21,318 nucleotides of DNA from CAYSRM01 sp964475205. Lineage in GTDB: Bacteria; Verrucomicrobiota; Kiritimatiellia; UBA8416; CAYSRM01. This document shows, piece by piece, positions 15,019 to 21,318 of this stretch. Position 1 is the first letter of the stretch. Each line of letters opens with the position of its first letter. Location of the stretch: assembly GCA_964475205.1 (NCBI GenBank), contig CAYYVQ010000056.1:1-21318 (forward strand), read 5' to 3'. The position numbers were made by a program, and so were the translations under genes. A model generated the notes under the pieces. That model was not told the origin of the DNA, did no database searches, and saw only the letters and a list, made by a program, of their open reading frames with translations.

Positions 15019-18000
15019 TCATGCACCGCAGCATTTCTTGTATTTCCTGCCGCTTCCACACGGACATGGATCGTTGCGCCCCACTTTGGGCTGCGACCGC
15101 CTGACCGTTGACGTTCCACGTGCTCCCCTTGACGGGATCGGGTCAATCTCATCTCCTCCAGAACGCGACAAAAACTCCGTGCTCGCATTGCTGCCGCCGA
15201 TAATGTTGTCGGGATCTTCCCGGGGAGCCGCGCCCAGGGGAGAGACTTCATCATGAACCAGAGTCTGCGGAAGCGACTCCATGAACGACCGGAACGTCTC
15301 AATAGATGTTGCGGATTTAAAAACCGCTGAACACACGTCGCTCTTGATACTGGCCATGAGATCCTCGAACATCTGGTAGGCTTCCTTCTTGAATTCAATC
15401 AGGGGATCGCGCTGTCCATAAGCTCTGAGCCCGACACCCTGCCGCAAAGAATCCATGCCCCGCAGATAATCCTGCCAGTGAGAATCAACCGAATGCAGCA
15501 GGATCTGCCGCTCCAGCATTTCCACGCTATCCGGATCTTCAAGCGAAACCTTCAGGTCATAGGCGCTTTTTACTTTCGCATAAGCAATAGACGCAATCTT
15601 CTCGGTGTCTTCCACGCCTTTAAAGTCCCGTTCCTCAACAGCGATCGGGAATGTAATGCGAAGCCACTCCACGAAATCCCGATTCCCTTCCCCGCTTGCG
15701 CCGGCATTCTCAGCCTCTCCCTCTATCACGTCCTGAAGCAGGTCGTATATATGTTCCCTGACATTTTTCGAGCGTACAATATCTCCCCGGAAGCCATAGA
15801 TAACGTCTCTTTGTGCGTTCATGACATCGTCGTATTCGAGAGTTCGTTTCCGAATTGAAAAATTCTGTTGTTCAACCTTTTTCTGAGCCGACTCAATAGA
15901 GCGGTTAAGCCACCGGTGTTCCAGTTCCTGACCTTCTTCGAGACCAAGCCTGCTCATGATCCCGCTGATCCTGTCGGAACCGAAAAGGCGCATAAGGTCG
16001 TCTTCCAGTGAAATATAAAAACGCGACGACCCGGGATCGCCCTGTCTCGCGCATCTTCCCCTCAACTGCCGGTCTACGCGTCTTGATTCATGGCGGGTCG
16101 TTCCGATTACATGCAGTCCGCATGGATTATTTTCAAGATGCTCACGAAGCGTCTCACCATTTATTTTACCTTCCAGGGGCAGGTTGGATTCCACAACGCT
16201 TCGATCAATTTTAACAACACCCTGCTCAAGTTTGATATCGGTTCCCCTGCCTGCCATATTCGTGGCAATCGTTACCGCGCCCTTATGTCCGGCTCGCGAC
16301 ACGATTTCAGCTTCGCGCTCATGGTTTTTCGCGTTAAGGACATTATGCGGAATATTAGCTCGTTTCAGCATTCTGCTGATCAACTCCGAGACATCGACCG
16401 ACACCGTCCCCACCAGAGTCGGCTGCCCTCTTTCATAACACTGGCCTATTTCATTTACAATCGCCCTGTATTTCTCGCGCTGCGTCTTGTAGATCACATC
16501 ATTCCAGTCCATCCGCCGCACCGGCCTGTTGGTGGGAACCACCACAACGTCCAACCCATAGATTTCGCTGAACTCCGCTGCCTCGGTTTCGGCGGTTCCG
16601 GTCATCCCCGCCAGCTTATCGTACATCCTGAAATAATTCTGTATGGTTATGGTAGCCAGTGTCTGGGTCTCCCTCTCGATTTTTACACCTTCTTTGGCTT
16701 CCACCGCCTGATGCAATCCGTCGCTCCAGCGCCGACCCGGAAGAATCCGGCCCGTAAATTCGTCCACTATCAGCACCCGGTTCCCCTGCACAACATATTC
16801 TACGTCTTTCTCGTAAATGCAGTACGCCCGTATAAGCTGGTCAACATTGTGGATGCGCTCGCTCTTCTTTGTAAAGGCTTCCTGCGCCTTCTGGCGTTTA
16901 CGGTTTCTGACGTTTTCATCAGGCGAATCGTCATTGTCAATATCCGCCATCTCGGTCGCCAGATCCGGCAGAACATAAGCCTCGGGATCGCCGGGACTCA
17001 TTGCTTCGCAACCTTTTTCGGTCAGGTTCGCATCATGTCCCTTTTCATCAATTGTGAAATATAACTCTTCTCTCAGCGCCCTGGCCTGGTCCTTACGCAT
17101 GTCGGTAAGCATCATGTTTTCCACGTTTTCATGCAGTTTGCGGACAGAAGGGTCTTCAAGAAGGTGCATGAGCTGCTTATTCTTTGGCATTCCGTGATAG
17201 GCCTGATAGAGCTTGAGCTGAGCCGCTTCGCTGTCACCGTTTTCCAGGAGTTCTTTCGCTTCATGGACCAGATTATTGCAAAGCTTGCGCTGTTTTTTGA
17301 CAAGACTTTCAACCTTGGGCTTCAATTCGAAATACTGATGCGAAGAAACAGGAGCAGGACCGGAAATTATCAACGGTGTTCTCGCTTCGTCAATGAGGAT
17401 GCTGTCGACCTCATCTATGATAGCGTAATGATAGTCCCTCTGCACCTGAGAAGAAGGCTCATAGGCCATGCCGTTATCACGCAGATAATCAAATCCGAAT
17501 TCGCTGTTGGTCCCGTAAGTGATATCCATGGAATATTGTTCACGCCGTTCGTCCGGCGTCATCTGGTTCTGGATGCACCCCACTGTCAAGCCAAGGTAGT
17601 TATAGAGAGCGCCCATCCAATTCGCATCTCTTCTCGCAAGGTAGTCGTTCACCGTAACTACCTGGACATTCCGTCCGCAAAGAGCGTTCAGATAAACAGG
17701 CATTGTTGCAACAAGGGTTTTCCCTTCCCCTGTTGCCATTTCGGCTATTTTGCCCTGGTGGAGAACAATGCCACCCATCAATTGGACGTCAAACGGAACC
17801 ATATCCCATTTCATTTCATGGCCGCATACATCGACGTTCGAGCCGCAAAGTCTTCTGCACCCGTTTTTCACAACCGCAAACGCCTCGCACATCAGGTCGT
17901 CTTCCGTCTCGCCGCCGTTGATCCTCTGCCGGAATTCTTCGGTCTTCGCCTTGAATTCTTCCTCGGAAAGGGCCTGGTATTCAGCCTCTAATGCGTTGAT

Positions 18001-18078
18001 CCTTTCAACAAGGGGCCGGAGATCCCGGATATCCTTCTCAAATTTCGTTCCAAAAATTTTCTTTAAAATTTTCTGCAT
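15019..18078 (-). CDS. secA: Preprotein translocase ATPase SecA
   Basis: The motor that drives unfolded preproteins through SecYEG. From the chosen ATG (18076-18078, protein starts MQKILKKIFGTKFEKDI) the Walker A ATGEGKT is at 115-121 and the Walker B DEVDSILID is at 222-230. TYGTNSEFGFDYLRDN, GMTGTAETEA and TNMAGRGTDI are further helicase motifs. The tail VGRNDPCPCGSGRKYKKCC is the zinc-binding SEC-C motif that binds SecB or ribosomes. Length 1019 exceeds E. coli (901). Part of this is a helical insert at about 240-345 (KELLENGDSEAAQLKLYQAY and LPKNK-like blocks), as also seen in long Bacteroidetes-type SecA proteins. The frame is open upstream to 18141, but those residues are atypical. It is followed by lnt. 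Confidence 0.97.
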   Translation of the reverse strand: MQKILKKIFGTKFEKDIRDLRPLVERINALEAEYQALSEEEFKAKTEEFRQRINGGETEDDLMCEAFAVVKNGCRRLCGSNVDVCGHEMKWDMVPFDVQLMGGIVLHQGKIAEMATGEGKTLVATMPVYLNALCGRNVQVVTVNDYLARRDANWMGALYNYLGLTVGCIQNQMTPDERREQYSMDITYGTNSEFGFDYLRDNGMAYEPSSQVQRDYHYAIIDEVDSILIDEARTPLIISGPAPVSSHQYFELKPKVESLVKKQRKLCNNLVHEAKELLENGDSEAAQLKLYQAYHGMPKNKQLMHLLEDPSVRKLHENVENMMLTDMRKDQARALREELYFTIDEKGHDANLTEKGCEAMSPGDPEAYVLPDLATEMADIDNDDSPDENVRNRKRQKAQEAFTKKSERIHNVDQLIRAYCIYEKDVEYVVQGNRVLIVDEFTGRILPGRRWSDGLHQAVEAKEGVKIERETQTLATITIQNYFRMYDKLAGMTGTAETEAAEFSEIYGLDVVVVPTNRPVRRMDWNDVIYKTQREKYRAIVNEIGQCYERGQPTLVGTVSVDVSELISRMLKRANIPHNVLNAKNHEREAEIVSRAGHKGAVTIATNMAGRGTDIKLEQGVVKIDRSVVESNLPLEGKINGETLREHLENNPCGLHVIGTTRHESRRVDRQLRGRCARQGDPGSSRFYISLEDDLMRLFGSDRISGIMSRLGLEEGQELEHRWLNRSIESAQKKVEQQNFSIRKRTLEYDDVMNAQRDVIYGFRGDIVRSKNVREHIYDLLQDVIEGEAENAGASGEGNRDFVEWLRITFPIAVEERDFKGVEDTEKIASIAYAKVKSAYDLKVSLEDPDSVEMLERQILLHSVDSHWQDYLRGMDSLRQGVGLRAYGQRDPLIEFKKEAYQMFEDLMASIKSDVCSAVFKSATSIETFRSFMESLPQTLVHDEVSPLGAAPREDPDNIIGGSNASTEFLSRSGGDEIDPIPSRGARGTSTVRRSQPKVGRNDPCPCGSGRKYKKCCGA

Positions 18079-18109
18079 TGCGTTTCCCAAATTGCTTGTT
18101 ACGTCCGCA

Positions 18110-18127
18110 GCGGCGCTTCTCTGCCGC
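18110..18127 (-). other. Small hairpin in the secA leader
   Basis: On the minus strand GCGGC pairs with GCCGC across an 8-base loop, in the 66-base gap between the radical SAM stop and the secA ATG. It ends about 31 bases before the ATG and is not followed by a T-run, so it is not a terminator. It may be incidental. Confidence 0.2.
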
Positions 18128-18144
18128 CATACAAGAACCAATTC

Positions 18145-19140
18145 TTACTCTGAACTTTTCATAAGATAATACAACGATCCACCGCGTTCCTCGCTTCTCA
18201 CCAGGCCGGACGACACCAGTTCCGCAAGATATTTTGCCACCACGTTTGGATGCAATCCGCTCACTGCGGCTATATCTTCTGCCGTGCATGGCCGTCGCGA
18301 CAACATGCCGACAATACGGTCACGATGCGCCGTCCATTCTGAAGATGGCGATTCCTGTTTCCGAAAGCCGATGATTTCGGCAGTAGGATCAAAAAGTTCC
18401 GCAAATTGTCTCATCATATCCTGCGATGCGGGTTTGACCCAGTTTTCGCTCGGAGGCCGGACCACCGTGTTAAGGTGCACCACATCAGCGTTAAGCGCGT
18501 TTACCTCTGAGGCTATGTTTTTGACCTGCTCAGGCTTATCATTGATTCCAGCAACAAGAAACACCTCGATCCATAACTCGCCGCAGAAATCATGGCTGAA
18601 GTTTTTAATGCCGCCGTATACCCTGTCATAAGTCAGTTCGGGCGCCGGCCTGTTCATCGACCGGAAAGAAGGCCCGTCCCACGCGCTGAGTGAAACCTTA
18701 ACCACGTCGGCCTTTAAGGCATCTGCTCTGACCTCAGGCATATAGAGTAAAGACCCGTTGGTAAGCAAGGCCGCAGGTATTATGGATTTTTCCTTCACAT
18801 ACTCCAGAAGGCTGCCGAATTCCGTATGCAAGGTAGGCTCTCCCGAACCCGACAGAGTGATGTAATCGGCCGTGTCGCCTGAAGACAACCACCTTGAGAG
18901 TTCATCGATCACTTCATCAGTCTCGACATATACGCCCCTTTTAAGAGTCAGTTCAGTAGTCCTTCCCACCTGGCAGAAGATACAATCAAAACTGCACGTT
19001 TTCAGAGGCACTATATCCACCCCGAGGGATCGGCCCAACCGCCTTGAAGGGACTGGCCCGAACAGATGTTTATATGCTTTCTTGCGCCGTTGTTCTGAGA
19101 CTCTGTTCTTCATGGGACTTAAGCACATTCCCGGCATCAT
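18145..19140 (-). CDS. Radical SAM protein (COG0731-like) with C-terminal winged helix
   Basis: A radical S-adenosylmethionine enzyme. KHLFGPVPSRRLGRSLGVDI precedes the cluster motif CSFDCIFC (Cys49, Cys53, Cys56), which binds a [4Fe-4S] cluster through Cys-x3-Cys-x2-Cys. SGSGEPTLH is the SAM-binding Gly-rich block. The layout matches COG0731, a family annotated from its similarity to wyosine-forming enzymes but without a settled reaction in bacteria. The last 65 residues (about 265-327, ending RGGSLYYLM) look like a winged helix-turn-helix that could bind nucleic acid. Possible starts are the two adjacent ATGs at 19140 and 19137 and later ATGs at codons 5 and 10; no ribosome site decides between them. 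It lies between the phosphoesterase and secA genes. Confidence 0.88.
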   Translation of the reverse strand: MMPGMCLSPMKNRVSEQRRKKAYKHLFGPVPSRRLGRSLGVDIVPLKTCSFDCIFCQVGRTTELTLKRGVYVETDEVIDELSRWLSSGDTADYITLSGSGEPTLHTEFGSLLEYVKEKSIIPAALLTNGSLLYMPEVRADALKADVVKVSLSAWDGPSFRSMNRPAPELTYDRVYGGIKNFSHDFCGELWIEVFLVAGINDKPEQVKNIASEVNALNADVVHLNTVVRPPSENWVKPASQDMMRQFAELFDPTAEIIGFRKQESPSSEWTAHRDRIVGMLSRRPCTAEDIAAVSGLHPNVVAKYLAELVSSGLVRSEERGGSLYYLMKSSE

Positions 19141-19193
19141 CTGCCGTGTAAAATCCTATCACCCGGACAATCCGAAAACTTTCCGATTAGAAG

Positions 19194-19925
19194 TTACCTT
19201 CCAATACCTAGTCGTTTGGCCAGTCTCTCGGGCAGACCTACTTTGCGAATCTTGCCTTGCGTCTTTTCCACATCGTACGGTATCCGCCTCAATTCCACCG
19301 TTTTGGAATTCACGTCATACACCGCATACGACGCCCGGGGATCTCCGTCCCTGGGTTGTCCGACGCTTCCGACATTAATAAAATACTTCCGCCCAAGGCT
19401 GATTTCAAGTTTACTGTACTTCTTTTTAACAACCTTGGCCTGTTTCTCAAATGCTACAGGCACATGAGTATGGCCGTGGAAACAGACCGAGGTGACCTGG
19501 TAGTTGAAATTCGCTTCAGCTTCAAGTCCGTCAAAAACATAGCCCCACTTTTCGGGCATATCCAGCGTGCTGTGAACAATCGTAAAACCCCGCGCTGTCC
19601 GCACATATTTCAAATCGCGGAGAAACTGGATTTGATTCCCTGAAAGCTGATTGCGGGTCCAGTCAATGACATTCGCAGCCAGAGGCTGGAAATCATCAAG
19701 CGACTCATCGTTCGAACAGTAATGGTCATGGTTGCCTCGCACACAGACACAACCCAGATCACGTATCCTGTCAAGACATTCTGATGGATTGGCGTTATAT
19801 CCGACGACGTCCCCGACACATATAAAGGCATTTACATCCTGTTCTTCTGCGTCCCGAAGGACTACTTCCAGGGCTTCCAAATTGCTGTGGATATCCCCTA
19901 ATACAGCATACCTCTGATTGTCCAT
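19194..19925 (-). CDS. Metallophosphoesterase (YfcE/MJ0936-like)
   Basis: A calcineurin-like phosphoesterase with all metal-binding blocks. Asp11 and His13 are in GDIHSN, Asp39 in VGDVVGYNANP, Asn65 and His66 in GNHDHY, His118 in IVHST, and HGHTH is at 150-154. The GDVVGYNANP block and overall length (243) fit the small cytoplasmic YfcE/MJ0936 group of broad phosphodiesterases and phosphatases. The physiological substrate is unknown. It starts nine bases after the ispD stop (TGA 19935-19937); no Shine-Dalgarno sequence is seen, so it is probably coupled to ispD translation. The 53-bp gap to the radical SAM gene holds nothing recognisable. Confidence 0.9.
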   Translation of the reverse strand: MDNQRYAVLGDIHSNLEALEVVLRDAEEQDVNAFICVGDVVGYNANPSECLDRIRDLGCVCVRGNHDHYCSNDESLDDFQPLAANVIDWTRNQLSGNQIQFLRDLKYVRTARGFTIVHSTLDMPEKWGYVFDGLEAEANFNYQVTSVCFHGHTHVPVAFEKQAKVVKKKYSKLEISLGRKYFINVGSVGQPRDGDPRASYAVYDVNSKTVELRRIPYDVEKTQGKIRKVGLPERLAKRLGIGR

Positions 19926-19934
19926 GTAATAATA

Positions 19935-20615
19935 TCAAAGTTTTAAAAGAGCAGATGCCAGTTGCAGGTCATCTGGATTTGTTATTTTAATGTTAGCAGC
20001 ATTCGCGGGAACAAGCCTTACCTTGTCGGTAACTTCTTCCACTGCGGAAGCTTCATCCGTAACCGTCATTTTTTTCTTCTTTACCTTGTCAAAAGCTTTC
20101 ACCAAAACGTCAAACTTGAATGACTGGGGAGTTTGAACCGCCCAGAGCTTGGTCCTGTCAACCGTTTTGGTAACTGTCAGGCCTCTCTCTACCGTTTTCA
20201 CCGTATCGGTAATTTTAACTGCTGCAACACCAGACCCCGCTCTTTTCGCCGTCTTAACCGTCTCGGAAATCAGCGCAGGTGTTACACACGGCCTCGCTCC
20301 GTCATGAACCGACACAACCTTTGTATCCTCTTCGCTGAGTTGTGACAGACCGTTCAAGACCGATTTCTGTCTACTGGCTCCGCCGGCCACAATTTTCCGC
20401 ACTTTGGAGCACCCGAACATCTGGGCCATTCCCCGAGCCGCCTCAATCCTGTCCTTCCTCACAACCAGGATGATCACATCTATATCTACACACGCTTCAA
20501 AGGCAAGCAGCGAATACGCCAGCACCGGCTTTGCGCCGAGACTCAGAAAAGCCTTGTCCGCCCCCGGTCCCATGCGTTTGCTCTTTCCACCCGCAACTAT
20601 AATTGCCGCATTCAT
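19935..20615 (-). CDS. ispD: 2-C-methyl-D-erythritol 4-phosphate cytidylyltransferase
   Basis: Joins CTP and methylerythritol phosphate in the non-mevalonate isoprenoid pathway. The N-terminal nucleotide site IIVAGGKSKRMGPGADKAF has the Gly-rich loop, Arg14 and Lys21. VHDGARP at 103-109, RTKLWAVQTPQSF (Arg154 region), TDEASAVE at 186-193 and NIKITNPDDL at 208-217 are the other IspD signatures. Length 226 is normal. Unlike in many bacteria, ispF is not adjacent; the phosphoesterase gene comes next. An AAAGGA just before the ATG serves as ribosome site, somewhat close. It is the first gene of the minus-strand run, with the promoter at 20663-20691 about 50 bases upstream. Confidence 0.96.
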   Translation of the reverse strand: MNAAIIVAGGKSKRMGPGADKAFLSLGAKPVLAYSLLAFEACVDIDVIILVVRKDRIEAARGMAQMFGCSKVRKIVAGGASRQKSVLNGLSQLSEEDTKVVSVHDGARPCVTPALISETVKTAKRAGSGVAAVKITDTVKTVERGLTVTKTVDRTKLWAVQTPQSFKFDVLVKAFDKVKKKKMTVTDEASAVEEVTDKVRLVPANAANIKITNPDDLQLASALLKL

Positions 20616-20662
20616 ATTTCCTTTATCCGTATTATAACCTCAACCACGCACACAAAAAAAAC

Positions 20663-20691
20663 ATCATATTCGTGTTAACCATGATAGTCAA
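20663..20691 (-). promoter_or_regulatory. Sigma70 promoter of the ispD run
   Basis: On the minus strand TTGACT (20686-20691), 17 bases, then TATGAT (20663-20668). Both hexamers match five of six and the spacing is optimal. Transcription would begin near 20656, about 40 bases before the ispD ATG. A second TATAAT hexamer at 20631-20636 lacks a matching -35. This is the best promoter seen for the run from ispD to the DUF192 gene. Confidence 0.75.
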
Positions 20692-20744
20692 GGCATTTCA
20701 CTCCTATAATTGATCGATTGATCTGGCTGACCCGATCTATCCAT

Positions 20745-20779
20745 AAAAAAAAGGCCTGCCGACATAAGCCGACAGGCCC
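20745..20779 (-). terminator. Intrinsic terminator of the rRNA operon
   Basis: On the minus strand GGCCTGTCGGC (20768-20778) pairs with GTCGGCAGGCC (20753-20763) as an 11-bp stem with two G-U pairs and a TTAT loop. Eight T residues follow (20745-20752). It starts nine bases after the end of 5S. Confidence 0.92.
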
Positions 20780-20787
20780 AAATATAA

Positions 20788-20902
20788 CCCGGCAACGTGC
20801 TACTCTCCCACCACCGAATGTGGCAGTACCATCGCCGCTGAGGTCCTTCACTTCCGTGTTCGGGATGGAAACGGGTGTTGCCTCCTCGCTATGGTCACCG
20901 GG
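20788..20902 (-). rRNA. rrf: 5S ribosomal RNA
   Basis: The minus strand reads CCCGGTGACCATAGCGAGGA at the 5' end and closes with GTAGCACGTTGCCGGG. These ends pair as helix I. The internal CATCCCGAACACGGAAG block and the GGTGGGAGAGTAG block are typical of bacterial 5S. The length is about 115 bases. The exact ends are set by the terminal helix and may differ by one or two bases. Confidence 0.96.
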
Positions 20903-20970
20903 AAAAATCTTTGCAATAGTAAAGGTTTCAGACCCTCATTTTTCGCACAATATCTCATGGAAGGAAAAAT
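20903..20970 (-). other. 23S-5S spacer, no tRNA
   Basis: A 68-base spacer between 23S and 5S. It is A/T-rich and contains no tRNA-like cloverleaf or promoter that I can see. Confidence 0.7.

Positions 20971-21318
<348 letters not shown>

Noticed and set aside
16090..17991. Plus-strand open frames of 324 (16090-17064) and 286 (17131-17991) codons
   Set aside because: Both are antisense to secA, whose sequence is strongly conserved; they follow from codon bias on the opposite strand.
20903..20970. tRNA in the rRNA spacer
   Set aside because: Too short and no cloverleaf or TTCGA-type T-loop is visible.

Overview
The window looks like a chromosomal segment of a Gram-negative bacterium of the PVC superphylum. 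I favour Kiritimatiellota, Lentisphaerae or Verrucomicrobiota, with low certainty at phylum level. The reasons are type I sulfatases beside a PA14-bearing GH3 glycosidase, an FHA-domain membrane protein paired with a secreted multi-PEGA protein, a lipoprotein N-acyltransferase (hence a diderm envelope), and a long SecA with an extra helical insert. A full 23S rRNA comparison would settle this.

Left block (1-6334). The 3' end of an unrecognised plus-strand gene (ends 212) faces a minus-strand cluster read right to left: GH3 beta-glycosidase with inserted PA14 domain, FMN nitroreductase-family protein, sulfatase 2 and sulfatase 1. Both sulfatases keep the Cys-x-Pro/Ala-x-Arg formylglycine site. 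None of these proteins has a visible signal peptide, which suggests desulfation and deglycosylation of imported sulfated oligosaccharides in the cytoplasm.

Middle block (6335-9258). A divergent intergenic region holds a good sigma70 promoter (TTGACA-17-TACATT), a 15-bp perfect dyad and a weaker promoter facing GH3. The promoter drives a two-gene plus-strand operon: a cytoplasmic FHA domain anchored by one transmembrane helix to an extracytoplasmic domain, then a secreted protein with five PEGA repeats and a small beta-rich tail.

Right block (9242-20691). A long co-directional minus-strand housekeeping run starts at a near-consensus promoter (TTGACT-17-TATGAT at 20663-20691): ispD, a metallophosphoesterase, a COG0731-type radical SAM protein, secA, lnt, prfB, yicC, a possible 38-codon small ORF, gmk, a CoaC-only phosphopantothenoylcysteine decarboxylase, a two-helix membrane protein and a DUF192 protein. 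The last three are chained by ATGA stop/start overlaps. prfB contains the classical RF2 programmed +1 frameshift, so it must be read as a joined CDS of 371 codons. The last gene overlaps the PEGA gene tail to tail by 17 bp.

Right edge (20745-21318). The end of an rRNA operon on the minus strand: the 3' end of 23S, a short spacer with no tRNA, 5S, and a strong intrinsic terminator. The ispD promoter lies just after that terminator. No CRISPR array, tRNA, insertion sequence or phage gene was seen. No gene-free stretch exceeds 300 bases; the longest is the 245-bp divergent promoter region at 6335-6579.
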